In this document: positions 1 to 11,554 of the stretch, one piece after another
Numbering within the stretch: the stretch's first letter is position 1
How the letters are laid out: every line of letters starts with the position of its first letter
Source: Medakamo hakoo
Taxonomy: Eukaryota > Chlorophyta > Trebouxiophyceae > Coccomyxaceae
Length of the DNA stretch: 64,000 nt
Assembly: GCA_026636295.1 (NCBI GenBank)
Contig: CP089459.1
Span: 62,001-126,000, forward strand
Direction of reading: 5' to 3'
Position numbers and translations under genes: made by a program
The notes under the pieces: generated by a model
The model's database searches: none
What the model was told of the DNA's origin: nothing
What the model saw: only the letters and a program-made list of their open reading frames with translations

Positions 1-1376
1 ACGCGCGCACGGCCCTGGCGGCCTGGGGCGTGACCGAGCTGCTGGCCCCCCTCGACCCTGCCGGCGGGTCCGCCGCCGCGGCCGCTGCCATCCCGGACGG
101 CCTGCGGGCGGAGCTGGCTGCCCTGGCCGACGCGGGCGGCCCGCGCGCGCTGCAAGACACCATCGCCGAAATCGCGGGGCTGCGCGCCGCCGTGGAAGCC
201 GACCTGGCGCGGCTGGAGGGCGACGTCGACCGGGAAGCGTCCGAGGACGCGGACCTGCGGTCCCGCCACGGCGAAGCGCGCTGGTCGCGCCCCGCGTCGA
301 GCGCCCTGAATTCCGGCATCAAAGAAAAACTGGCCGGGTACCGTGCCAACCTGGCCGCCGCCGGCGAGTCGGACGCCCGGCTGACGGCCCGGCTGCGAGA
401 CAACGCGGCCGGGTTCGGGGACCTCACCCCCGCAGGCGCGGCGGCGGCGCTGCCGCGGCTGAAACCGCCGCTCGTCAGCGTCGCGGGCGAAAAGCCAGAG
501 GCGTCGCTCACCCGCCTGCGCGCCGCGGTCGCGGCCGTGGACGCCCTGGGCGCCGAACGCGCCGCCCTCGAAGACGCCATCAAGGTCGAACGCAACCGGG
601 ACAACCCACTGCCGCGCATGCTGGCCGGCGGGGCGGCCGGCGGGTCGGGCGCGGGCACCGGCCCCGCGGCTCTCGAGGCGCTGTTCAAGGAAGAGCTGGC
701 CAAGTACGACCCCCTCATCGCGCGCGTGGACGCCTCGCTGGCCCGCCAGGACGAGGTGCTGGCGGAGGTGGAAGCCGCGGCGGCGGCCTTCAAGCGCGCG
801 TACGGCGTGGACGAGTGGAAGGCGGCCGTGGCCGAGAAGGCGGCGGGCCTGCGCGGCCGGGTCGAAACCTTCCGCGAGCTGCGCGACAACCTGGGCGAGG
901 GCCTGCGCTTTTACGTCGCGCTGCGCGAAGCCGTGGGCTCGCTGGCCGCCCAGGCGGCCGACTTCGTCGCCGGCCGCCGCCTGCAGCGGGACGACATGCT
1001 GGAAGCGCTGCGGCGCAGCGACGCGTCTGCGGGCGGCGCGGCTGCCGGGCTGGCCGGCCTCTCGCTCGGCGGCGGCGGCCAGCCCCCGCCGCAGTACGCC
1101 TATCCTCCCCCCGCCGCCGCCCCTCCCCCTCCCGCCTACCAGTACGCGCCGCCTGCCTACTACGGCGCGGGCGGCGGCGGCGGCGCGGCGCCCGCGGGGG
1201 CGTTCGGCGCGGCCGCGCCGCCGCAACCCGGCGCGGGCGGTGGCGCGCCCGCCTACTACAACGCGGGCGGCGGGCAGCCTCACGGCGGGGCGGCGCCCCA
1301 ACAGCCGCGCCCGCCCCAGGGCCCGTCGGACAACCCGCTGGCGGACTTGGTGGGGTGGCTGGCCGGGAAACGGTGA
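1..1376 (+). CDS. ALIX/BRO1-family protein, C-terminal part (5' end outside window)
   Basis: ALIX (PDCD6IP/Bro1) proteins bind ESCRT-III and viral or cargo late-domain peptides in endosomal sorting, cytokinesis and membrane repair. The frame is open from base 3 to the TGA at 1374-1376, so the gene starts upstream and the Bro1 domain is not in the window. What is visible is the coiled-coil V domain: a helix like ALIX 'LNLPASIQALE' at the left edge, a stretch resembling the 'RWTRQPSSELN' region (RWSRPASSALN), and the conserved terminal helix with LREAVG and ARRLQRDDMLEAL-like spacing near residues 300-325. A Pro/Gly/Tyr-rich tail of about 110 residues follows, as in animal ALIX, which uses it to bind ESCRT-I, endophilin and ALG-2. 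Codon use matches the neighbours. The 3' end converges on APC13. Confidence 0.85.
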   Translation, partial: ARTALAAWGVTELLAPLDPAGGSAAAAAAIPDGLRAELAALADAGGPRALQDTIAEIAGLRAAVEADLARLEGDVDREASEDADLRSRHGEARWSRPASSALNSGIKEKLAGYRANLAAAGESDARLTARLRDNAAGFGDLTPAGAAAALPRLKPPLVSVAGEKPEASLTRLRAAVAAVDALGAERAALEDAIKVERNRDNPLPRMLAGGAAGGSGAGTGPAALEALFKEELAKYDPLIARVDASLARQDEVLAEVEAAAAAFKRAYGVDEWKAAVAEKAAGLRGRVETFRELRDNLGEGLRFYVALREAVGSLAAQAADFVAGRRLQRDDMLEALRRSDASAGGAAAGLAGLSLGGGGQPPPQYAYPPPAAAPPPPAYQYAPPAYYGAGGGGGAAPAGAFGAAAPPQPGAGGGAPAYYNAGGGQPHGGAAPQQPRPPQGPSDNPLADLVGWLAGKR

Positions 1377-1639
1377 ACAATGTGGGGGGTGGGTGGGTGG
1401 GGTGGGAGAGGTGTGTGTGTGTGTTTTGCCGAGGGGGGAGAGAGGGAGAGGGAGAGGGAGGGAACGACAAAGGAGGGCGAGGGAGGACGTGCGCGCGCTG
1501 TGGGCTGTGCGCGCCACACACGCTCGTGAGCGCGGGGAGCAAGGCAGGGGGAGAGGCCAGGGCGCCCTGTGGGTTTTGGTCGTGTTGCTGGGTGGTGCCC
1601 GTCCCCCCCAAAAGTCCCCCTCCCACCCCGCGCCCCCTC

Positions 1640-1897
1640 CTACTGCATCTCGGCCAGCCCCAGCTCGCCCCACCGCGGCTCCGCCGGCGCCGCCGGGTCC
1701 GCGACCGTGCCTCCCACCCCGCCCCCACTCCCGCCGGGTCCGCCCCCGCCCACCTCGTCCGGGTCGTCGGACGGCGGCGGCACGCCGGGCGGCAGCGGCA
1801 CGTCGTCGTCGGGCAGGCCCTCGCCCAGCCACGCGTCGTCCAGGATGTCGAGCAGGTGGGTGGGGAAGATGAGGGAAAAGGGGATGGTGGACGCCAT
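1640..1897 (-). CDS. APC13: Anaphase-promoting complex subunit 13
   Basis: This single-exon, 85-residue protein matches the small APC13/SWM1 subunit, which stabilises TPR subunits in the APC/C ubiquitin ligase that drives mitotic exit. The diagnostic core is near residues 15-45: LLDILDDAWLGEGLPDDDVP, against 'ILDLIDDAWREDKLPYEDVAIP' in plants and animals, with the expected proline-rich follow-on. It ends in W-x-E-L-x-L, like the 'KWTDLALQ' tail. The start is the ATG whose complement lies at 1895-1897; a longer upstream frame exists but is low-complexity CA/GC-derived sequence. A glycine-rich linker (residues about 50-65) is extra compared with the roughly 70-residue family. The gene is easily missed because of its size. 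It is convergent with ALIX and divergent from the N-glycanase. Confidence 0.88.
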   Translation of the reverse strand: MASTIPFSLIFPTHLLDILDDAWLGEGLPDDDVPLPPGVPPPSDDPDEVGGGGPGGSGGGVGGTVADPAAPAEPRWGELGLAEMQ

Positions 1898-2259
1898 GCG
1901 CGCAGGCTGCTGCTGCTGTGGTGGTTGCGGCGTGGAGAGGGCGCGCGCGCGCGCGTGTGCGTGTGTGTGAGAGGGGGGTGGGGCGGGCGGCGGGCGGGGA
2001 TGGGATGGACAGGGACGGGAGGTAGGGGGTGGCGCGCGCGTGCGAGCGGCCGAATGCGCGAACCGAGAAGCTGCCGCCGCCCGCCGCGCGGCTGCCTCCC
2101 TGTCTCTGACCGCCACGCACCGGTGGGTGACCGTGATCTGCGCGCGCTCGCTGCCAGGCAGACAGGGCTGTGCGCACGGGGGACGGGCAGCGCGCGTCCC
2201 GCAAAGAAAAGAAGAGTGTGCGCGCACGCCCGTGCTCTTTCACAGACAAGTGTTGCAGC
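1898..2259. promoter_or_regulatory. Divergent intergenic region APC13 / N-glycanase
   Basis: This 362 bp stretch separates two outward-facing start codons and must hold both promoters. It contains GCGCGC/GTGTGT runs near 1938-1968 and an upstream purine-rich stretch near 2210. I see no TATA box, RNA gene or conserved ORF. Confidence 0.4.
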
Positions 2260-4179
2260 ATGGAGTCGGACGAGCAACTCGCCCGCCGCCTCCAGGCAGA
2301 GGAAGATGCAGAGCTCGCCCGCGCACTGGCCGCGTCCCTGGAGGTCGCGCGACCTCCAGGGACGAGGGTTGAGGAGGGCCCTCCTCAACCCTCCAGCGGA
2401 GGAGGCTGGGCGGCTCGCCTGCGCTTCGGCGTCGCCGTCGTCCAGCGCCACGAGCGCGCGCGCGCGGCGCTCGCACGCGACCTCCCGGTCTTGGCCCGCG
2501 TGAAAGCGGACGCGGACGAGGCCGTCGCCGTGGATGCGGCTTTCTGCGCGCTGGACGGCGAGAGCGGTGACGGGGCGCCCCCACTGCACCCCACGCTCGC
2601 CCTGGTGTCCGCCCTGTGCGCCTGGTTCAAGGGCGGCGAGGGCGGCTTCACCTGGGTCACGTCCCCGCCCTGTGCCACGTGCGGCGGGCCGACAGTGTCC
2701 GCGGGCGCGACGTCCGCCACGACGCCAGCCGAAGCGGCGGGCTTGGCGTCCCGCGTGGAGCTGTACACCTGCACGCGGCGGTGTGGCGCCCGCCCGGGCG
2801 GCACCCGCTTCCCGCGCCTCAACTGCCCGCTCGCGCTGTGGCACCCCGCCCACCGGCGCGGCCGGTGCGGGGAGTGGGCCAACGCCTTCGGGGCGGCGCT
2901 GGCGGCTCTGGGCGTGGACGCCCGCCACGTGGTCGACATCACGGGCGACCACGTGTGGTGCGAGGTGTGGGTCGACGAGGGCGGGGGGCGGTGGGTGCAC
3001 GTGGACCCGTGCGAGGGCGCGGTCGACACCCCTCTACTGTACGAGGCGGGGTGGGGCAAGGCGCCCGCCCTGGTGGTGGCGTACGGCAAGGGCGGCGTGT
3101 CGGACGTGACGCACCGGTACACGGTCGTGCGCGGCGCCGAGCTGGCGGCGCGGCGGGCGGGCGCGGGCGTCCCGCCCAGCCTGGACGCCGTGTGTGCGGG
3201 CCTGAGCGCGGAGTCGGTGCGGGCGCTGGGCGGGGGACCGGTCGAGGCGGGCCGCGTGGCCGCGGATGCAGCGGTGCTGGCGGGGGGGCGTCCTGAGCCG
3301 GCGGCCGGCGGCAGTGCGCCGCTGCCCGGTCGGACGAGCGGGTCGGCCGCGTGGGTGGCCGGGCGCGGCGAGGGTGGACGGCCCGGCGGTGCCCGCCCGC
3401 CCGCCGCCGAGCCGGCCGGGCGTCGGCCGACTCGCTACGCCCGCGTCGCGCCGCTCGCGCCGCCGACCGGCGGGCGCCCCGGCCCGCCAGGGTCTGTCCG
3501 GCTGCAGGCCCACCCGGCAGCGTCGAGCGCGCCCCCGCCCTCCCTGGCCGGCCTCCACGCACGGGCGTCCGGCCCACACCCGCCAGCCGAAGGCCCGGCG
3601 GCGGCCTTTGACGGCCGGGCGCACACAAAGTGGCTGGCCCACGGCCCGCCGAGCGCCTCCCGCCCGGCCTGGCTGGAGGTGCGGCTGGGCCCTCGGCAGG
3701 ACGGAGTCCGCCCGCCGGTGGTCGTCCCCGTCGCGTACAGCCTGACGTCCGGCAACGACGCGCCGGGGCGGGACCCGCTGGCGTGGAGGGTGGAGGGCCG
3801 GGCCGGGCGCGGCGCGTGGGCCGTCCTCGACGCCCAGGCGGTGCCGGCCTCGCCCTTCCCCGGCCGGGGCGGCGACAGCCAACTGTTCGCCATCCCCGGC
3901 GCCACGCCCGTCGACGCGCTGCGCCTGGTCGTGACCGGCGCCGCGGCCGGGAGCGGCGCCGACGCGGTCCAACTCGCCGCGTGGGAGGTGTGGGTGGAGG
4001 AGGGCGCGCCCGCGCCGCCCCCGCCGCCGCCCCCGCCGCCGCCGCGTCCGCCGCTGTCCAAGGAAGCCTTTGCAGCGGCTGTGCGGGCTGCGTTTGAGAG
4101 GCGCGTGGCGGGCGGCGAGGCACCCAACGCCGCGGCCGTCGGCGCGTTGGCCGACGTCACGGGGAGGGAAGACACATGA
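2260..4179 (+). CDS. PNG1: Peptide:N-glycanase (PNGase) with UIM-like N terminus and F5/8C-like C terminus
   Basis: PNGase removes N-glycans from misfolded glycoproteins returned from the ER to the cytosol, before proteasomal decay. The protein has 639 residues and no intron. The transglutaminase-like core shows the catalytic triad: Cys203 in GRCGEWANAF, His231 in GDHVWCEVW and Asp249 in WVHVDPCE. The 28 and 18 residue spacing is close to yeast Png1 (C191, H218, D235). Two CxxC-type pairs before the core (CATC, CTRRC) are the expected zinc site. No PUB domain is visible; instead residues 1-28 read like a ubiquitin-interacting motif (AELARALAASLE). Residues of about 420-580 resemble a galactose-binding F5/8C-like beta-sandwich (AAFDGRAHTKWL, SGNDAPGRDP), followed by a poly-Pro run and a short helix. 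Two perfect DNA palindromes lie at codons 25-45. Confidence 0.9.
   Translation: MESDEQLARRLQAEEDAELARALAASLEVARPPGTRVEEGPPQPSSGGGWAARLRFGVAVVQRHERARAALARDLPVLARVKADADEAVAVDAAFCALDGESGDGAPPLHPTLALVSALCAWFKGGEGGFTWVTSPPCATCGGPTVSAGATSATTPAEAAGLASRVELYTCTRRCGARPGGTRFPRLNCPLALWHPAHRRGRCGEWANAFGAALAALGVDARHVVDITGDHVWCEVWVDEGGGRWVHVDPCEGAVDTPLLYEAGWGKAPALVVAYGKGGVSDVTHRYTVVRGAELAARRAGAGVPPSLDAVCAGLSAESVRALGGGPVEAGRVAADAAVLAGGRPEPAAGGSAPLPGRTSGSAAWVAGRGEGGRPGGARPPAAEPAGRRPTRYARVAPLAPPTGGRPGPPGSVRLQAHPAASSAPPPSLAGLHARASGPHPPAEGPAAAFDGRAHTKWLAHGPPSASRPAWLEVRLGPRQDGVRPPVVVPVAYSLTSGNDAPGRDPLAWRVEGRAGRGAWAVLDAQAVPASPFPGRGGDSQLFAIPGATPVDALRLVVTGAAAGSGADAVQLAAWEVWVEEGAPAPPPPPPPPPPRPPLSKEAFAAAVRAAFERRVAGGEAPNAAAVGALADVTGREDT
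2333..2364. repeat. Perfect 32-bp palindrome in the N-glycanase CDS
   Basis: Bases 2333-2348 are the exact reverse complement of 2349-2364, with no spacer. The arm reads CGTCCCTGGAGGTCGC. It lies in the open frame just after the UIM-like helix and directly abuts the next palindrome. Confidence 0.97.
2364..2393. repeat. Perfect 30-bp palindrome abutting the first
   Basis: Bases 2364-2378 are the exact reverse complement of 2379-2393. The arm reads GAGGGTTGAGGAGGG. It shares base 2364 with the left palindrome, so 61 bp is almost wholly self-complementary in two units. Confidence 0.97.
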
Positions 4180-4212
4180 AACCCACCAACACCACCAGAA
4201 AAAAAACTGAGA

Positions 4213-4217
4213 TTACA
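4213..4217 (-). promoter_or_regulatory. TGTAA poly(A) signal candidate for eL34
   Basis: TGTAA on the minus strand, 108 bp beyond the eL34 stop codon. TGTAA is the usual chlorophyte polyadenylation signal. Confidence 0.45.
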
Positions 4218-4324
4218 GAGCATTTCACCAACCAGTGGGGGCGCTCCTCCTCACGCCGTCACACACACGCACGCACGCACACACGCCCGGACGCGCGCGC
4301 GCGCGCGCACACACACGCGCGCCC

Positions 4325-5340
4325 TCACTTGTCCGCCTTGGCCGCCTGCAGCTTCAGCACCTTCTTCACAATCTTCTGCTCCTCCACGAGGAACGCGCGC
4401 ACGACGCGCTCGCGCACGACCGCGTGCGACAGGTGGCCGCCGTACGCGCGGTGGACGGTCTTGTTCTTCTTGGACATGCGCTTGTTGGAGTTTTCCAGGG
4501 GGCGGGTGGCGGGGATCTGGGGTGTGGGGTGGTGTGTGGGCGGGAGGCGTGATGAGACAGGCGTGGGTGGGGGGAGGTGTGTGTGTGTGTGGGGAGTGGG
4601 TCGAGGCGAAAAATGCGTCGATCGGCCTGCGGCGGCCGCAGCTTTCCCCGGCCGGCGCGGCCGCTGCCAGTCGCCTCCCCCTCCCCTCTAGCGGGCACGC
4701 ATCTCAGCGCGCGCCCCAGACCAGCCCCAACCAACTCACCCCCTGGAGAGCGACGCCCGTCGCGCCGCACTTGGGCGCGGACGGCTTCTTGCGCTGGTAC
4801 TGGACGACGAGGCGGCCGCCTGTGTTGGGAGGGGAGAGAAACCGGCGTGAGAGTCGTGCCTGAAGGTGTAGCGGGTGCCAGGCGACTGTCTGGCAGGCAT
4901 AACTGGCATGGACGGCGGCCTGGCCCGGGCGCGACGGAAAAAAAAGGTCGGGCCGTCGGCACAGGGATCGGAGGGTCCGTGTTTGGATGGGACAGGGCCG
5001 TGGCCCCTGCCGGCTGTGTGGCGGGCTCGCTCACTCCCAGCGGCCGCCAGAGGCCGCGCGCCGTCGACGGGACACAAAGACAGGGGTGTGCAAGGGCGCC
5101 GTCACGCCGGCCCGGCGGGGCCTGTGCGCGCCGTGCCGCTGCGCGCGACCGCCGCCGGCGGCGGCGGCGCAACGCCTCCCTCCCGCCGCCCCGTCCCGTC
5201 GCCGCCCGGCTCGCACACTCCCGCCCACCGCTCCAGCATGAAAGAGGACGACAACACGCACCCGGAGTCTTGACTTTCCGGATCTTGTTCGACTTCGTCG
5301 CGTAGCAGTGACGGCGGCGGTAGACGACGCGTTGCACCAT
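4325..5340 (-). CDS. RPL34: 60S ribosomal protein eL34 (three exons)
   Basis: eL34 is a structural protein of the cytosolic large ribosomal subunit. Exons are 5340-5262, 4819-4740 and 4516-4325, giving 116 residues, the usual family length. Exon 1 reads [19 protein letters not shown], close to 'MVQRLTYRRRLSYNTASNK'. Exon 2 holds the [17 protein letters not shown] zinc-ribbon half. Exon 3 holds [13 protein letters not shown] and [19 protein letters not shown], close to 'RAFLIEEQKIVVKVLKAQ'. Donors are GTGCGT and GTGAGT; acceptors are CACAG and CCCAG. Intron phases (1 and 0) join cleanly. The usual second Cys pair near SLCANC/SMCAKC reads HLSHAV here, so the zinc site looks incomplete, as in some other eukaryotes. 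It lies tail to tail with the N-glycanase and in tandem with EMG1. Confidence 0.93.
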
Positions 5341-5609
5341 AGCTGCTGCTGTCTTGAGTTTCTTTCCGGCCGGGGGAGAATGGAGGAGTGTGACACCGAC
5401 CTGCCCGCCCCTGCAAACACGCAAAACTAACACACGTCCGGCCCGCCCCGCACTGCACAAACAAAGAAAGCACACACGCACACACACACACACATACACA
5501 CACGGTCGGTGGTACAAGGGGAGGGAGTGTGTGTGTGGGGTGGAGGGGTCCAGCCAACCCCCTCGTCCACCCCGCACACAGTCCCATCCCACTCCCATCC
5601 CCCCCCACC

Positions 5610-6622
5610 TCACCGCACGCCCCACGCCTCTTCCAGCGCCCCCGTGATCCGGCTCAGCACACACGCCGCGGACAGCGGGTAATCCGAGATGGACACCCAC
5701 CTGTGTTTTTGTTGCGTTGGGAGCGCACGTGAGGCGTCGGCCGACCCGCGTGTGCGCGGCGGGGTGGGCAGGCACACACCCACCCCCCTCCCCCTCCCTC
5801 CCCCACACTCCGCGCCCTCTCTCACACACGCACGCACCTGTCCACGTACGGCGCGTCCGCCCGGCCGTGCGCCATGGCGCCCACCACAAAGACGGGCGTC
5901 ACTCCCGGCTCCAGGCCCGCGACCAGGTCCTTCAGCGGCACCGCGTCGGGCGCGGTGCGGGACAGAGCGATGCGCGGGCACCCGGGCGGCAAGTGGCGGG
6001 GCACGGGGCCCTTGACGACGCGCAGCAGCTTGTCGGGGCCGTTGGCCGCCCGGATCGCCAGCTTGTGCAGCAGCTGGACCCACAGGCCGCAAAACCGTTT
6101 GAACGTGCGCGGCAGCCGGGTGGACGGGTGGACCGACACGAGCGCGCCCTTTTGCGTGTGGACGAGCACGGCTTTGAGGCGGCCCGCCTTGGCGAGGGGG
6201 GAGTCGTACAGGGCCAGCAGCGCCTGGTGCGCGATGTCCGGGCGGGACGCGGCGGGGTCCCGGCCGTGCTTGCGCAGGAAGGTGGCGTGGTCGTCGCAGT
6301 TGAGCAGGGCGTACGCCTGTGGGGGGGAGAGGGCAGGGAGGGAGGGGGTGGGGTGGGAGGGGGTGGGCGCCGACGGCCGTCGGGCGGGCAAGCAGCTGCA
6401 TTAATGCAGAGGTTGGGGGGGGGGGCGCGCCGCGCGCGCACGCCTCCGCCGCGCCCGCCACCCCCCTCACCCGCCAAGGACACGCCGCCAGCCGCCACGC
6501 ACCTTGCCCACTTTGGCCGTCTCCAGGCACGCGCCCTCCAGCACAAAGATGGCCGACCGCGACGCGGCCTCGGCCGCCGCCGCTTCTTCTTCGGCGGTCG
6601 GCGGGTGCAGGCCGCCGACCAT
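5610..6622 (-). CDS. EMG1: rRNA small-subunit pseudouridine N1-methyltransferase EMG1/Nep1 (three exons)
   Basis: Nep1 is a nucleolar SPOUT methyltransferase that N1-methylates a hypermodified pseudouridine of 18S rRNA and is needed for 40S assembly. Exons are 6622-6503, 6316-5838 and 5700-5610 (229 residues). The fit to Nep1 is close throughout: CLETAKVGK at the end of exon 1, YALLNCDDHATFLRKHGRDP, RPDIAHQALLALYDSPLAKAG, RLPRTFKRFCGLWVQLLHKL, NGPDKLLRVVKGPVPRHLPP, then VFVVGAMAHG and ISDYPLSAACVLS, the SAM-binding knot. Donors are GTGCGT; acceptors are CCACAG and ACACAG. Exon 1 carries an Ala/Glu-rich N terminus. The start faces the GOLD/7TM gene across 371 bp. Confidence 0.95.
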
Positions 6623-6993
6623 TGTGTTTTGAGCGTGTGTTGGGGCGGCAAGGGCGCACAAAACAGTGGGCTACTCGGGTGGCGTGGTGGCGGGCGCAGG
6701 AGTGTCGTGGGCTGCGCAGCAGGGTGTGGCGGACGGAAACTAGCCGGGCTCAAACGGCGTTGTTCTCGCTCTCGCTCCTCGTTCTCGCTCCACTCTCTTC
6801 TTCTTCTCCTCTGCGCGAACGCGGACGGGCGCACCGCTCCCACCCCGTCCCTTTCACCCACCTGCCCACTCCTATCAGTGCGCGGGACAGCGCTGCCTCT
6901 TTTCACCCGCGGCCCGGCGACCAACCTCCGCCGCCGACCCGCTTGTTTCCGCGTCCGTGTTTCCTTCGTTCAAAAAAAAAAAACAAGCTCAAG
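6623..6993. promoter_or_regulatory. Divergent intergenic region EMG1 / GOLD-7TM gene
   Basis: This 371 bp stretch separates outward-facing start codons. It is pyrimidine-rich on the plus strand (CTCGTTCTCGC repeats near 6765-6800, CTTCTTCTTCTCC near 6797-6812) and ends in an A run at 6972-6983, eleven bases before the ATG. No TATA box or RNA gene was seen. Confidence 0.4.
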
Positions 6994-9643
<2,650 letters not shown>

Positions 9644-9839
9644 GTAGCGTGGCGCTGTGTGTTTTGGAGGCGGTGGGCCGGTTTTTCTTTTTCATACCCT
9701 GTGCTGTCTTTCAAGAGGAGGGCGGAAGAGGGTCGGGCGGTGCGTGCGCACAGCCCGGCCCCCTCACCTTCCTGTTTTGTTTCGGGCGTGAGTGTGACAC
9801 AACAAAAAAACAGAGGGTTTTTTTTTTTTCTTACAGACT

Positions 9840-10630
9840 TCACTGCCCGCCCAGCGCCGCCAGGGCGGCCGCTGTTGCCGCTGCGGCTTCTGCCGCTTCG
9901 GGACCGCCGGCCCTTTTCGCCCGGGGCACGGGCGGTGGCGCGTCCGGGATGGGCGCGCCGGCTTCGCCCGTTTCCAGGGCGTCAGCAAAAGTCGTGCGGA
10001 TCTGAGGTGGGTTGGGGGGAGGGGGGCGCGCACGGTGAGAGGGGGAGGGGGCCGGCAAGGACGGCGGCGGCGCGGGGCGACCGCACCCACAACAACAGAA
10101 CGCACGTGTGCGCACGCGGCCTTCAGGTCGACGCACGCCTGGCGCAGGGCTTCGGCGGCCGAAATTTCGCCTGGTGATGGGGTGGGGGTGGAGGCGTGGA
10201 CGGGGGATGGAAGGTGTGAGGGAGGCGCGGGTCGACGGTGCAGCGCACACCCCCACCCCACCTCCACACAGCCACTCACCCGTCGTCTGAATGCGGATGT
10301 TGACGACCGCTTCGGACGGGTGCGGGATGGAGTAGCCGCAGAAAGTGACGCGGGGACTGGCGTTTTTTTTTGGAGGGGGGGACGGTGTTTCGTGTGAGTG
10401 GGTAGGTTGGGAGACACGGGCACGGCATTCCCCTGGCCGGGCCCGCCTTTCACGCGCCCGCGACCTCACTTTTTGTTGAGCATGAAGCGCAGGGCATTGG
10501 CCAGCGTGTGGTCTTCATCCTCGATGGCAAAGGTGGCGGCGGTCTCGGCGCCTGAAGGCGCGGCGGCGGCGGCCGTTGACGGTGCGGCGGCCGGCGACGC
10601 GACCGCGTCGGCCGGGTCGGCCGTCGTCAT
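9840..10630 (-). CDS. RPAC19: RNA polymerase I/III shared subunit RPAC2 (AC19; four exons)
   Basis: RPAC2/AC19 pairs with AC40 as the alpha-like dimer of RNA polymerases I and III, which make rRNA, 5S RNA and tRNA. Exons are 10630-10470, 10356-10280, 10170-10106 and 10001-9840 (154 residues). The core reads ATFAIEDEDHTLANALRFMLNKN, then VTFCGYSIPHPSEAVVNIRIQTTG, against family '[35 protein letters not shown]...NLRIQT'. Junction phases (2, 1, 0) are consistent. The exon 3 donor was set at CAC|GTGCGT because the earlier GTGCGC would shift the frame. The N-terminal 30 and C-terminal 30 residues are Ala-rich extras. A TGTAA lies five bases beyond the stop. It is convergent with the GOLD-7TM gene and divergent from the Ycf33-like gene. 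Confidence 0.92.
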
Positions 10631-10855
10631 GGTTTGGGTGCGCAGGCGTGCTCACTCGGATGGATGGATGCGCTGGTCAGTAACCCTGTCAGGGAGCTTG
10701 ACGCCGGCCGGCTGAGGCGCGTGCGTGGGGGGTGCGTGTGCGGGACGACGCAAAAAGGAATTGCGGGTCTGTTCCGTCGAGTGCGCACACAGTCTAGCCA
10801 CCCTCCCTCACACCGGCGTTCGCCTTTCCGACCGCCGCAGCCCCGTCTCAAAACC

Positions 10856-11477
10856 ATGCTCGCCCGCACGTCCGCCCGCCCGGCGGGCCGTCTGGTCGTG
10901 ACGTCTTCTCACAGGCGGCCGGCCCGCCCGCCGTCCGCGACCGCCCGCGACAACGAGCCTTGTTCGTCCGCTGCCGCGTCGGCCGCGCTGACGCTCGGCC
11001 TGCTCGCCACGTTCGCCGCCCTGGAACCCGGCCTCGCACACGCGGCGGTGGAGCAACACGGCACTCCGGCACTGGGAGACCTGGCGGAATCGGTGAGGAG
11101 GCGTGGTGCGAGGCGACGAATGATGAAAAAAAAAACACGCGCACTCGGCGCTCCCCACACACGACCCCCTCCCTCACCACCACCCCCTCCCATCCCATCC
11201 CACCCACCCACCCACCCCCACTCGCCAGTCCGACTTCTGGGCCAACGTCGCCCGGTACGCCTCCTTCTTCTTTTCCGTGCTCTTGGGCACGGCCGCCACA
11301 GCAGTCAAGCCCGTGCTCGCAGCCCTGAAGAAGTCGCCCGCGTCCGCGGCGGGCGTGCTGGCGGTGGCCGGCCTGACGCTGTGGGCCGTCTCGTCCACGG
11401 TGTCGCTGATGCTGGGCGTGGGGGAGGGCGGGTCCGGGCCAGACGACTTGAGCGCGTTCCTGGATTCCGGGCTGTAG
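10856..11477 (+). CDS. Ycf33-like protein, nuclear copy with plastid presequence (two exons)
   Basis: Ycf33 is a small conserved protein of unknown function, encoded in cyanobacteria and many red-lineage plastids. Exons are 10856-11092 and 11229-11477 (161 residues). Exon 2 begins SDFWANVARYASFFFSVLLG and continues TAVKPVLAALKKSP, matching the Ycf33 pattern FW..(L/V).RY.(R/S)FF.S.LLG followed by P.L..LKK and a second hydrophobic helix (VLAVAGLTLWAVS). Exon 1 supplies an Arg/Ser/Ala-rich transit-type start and a hydrophobic stretch ending AHA, which could be a second, thylakoid-type signal. The exon boundary falls between presequence and mature domain, as expected after gene transfer from the plastid. 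Function is not known. Identification rests on short motifs. Confidence 0.72.
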
Positions 11478-11554
11478 AGTGTGTGTGCGTGAGTTTGTGT
11501 GTGTGTGTGCGTGTGTGTGTGTGGGCACTATCGCAATTCTTTTTTTTTTTTTTT

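Noticed and set aside
790-3000. Long minus-strand open frame (about 736 codons) antisense to ALIX, and across APC13 and the N-glycanase
   Set aside because: High GC with few stop codons keeps many frames open. The product is Arg/Pro/Ala-rich, crosses several real genes and has no family resemblance. The same applies to many other antisense frames in the window.
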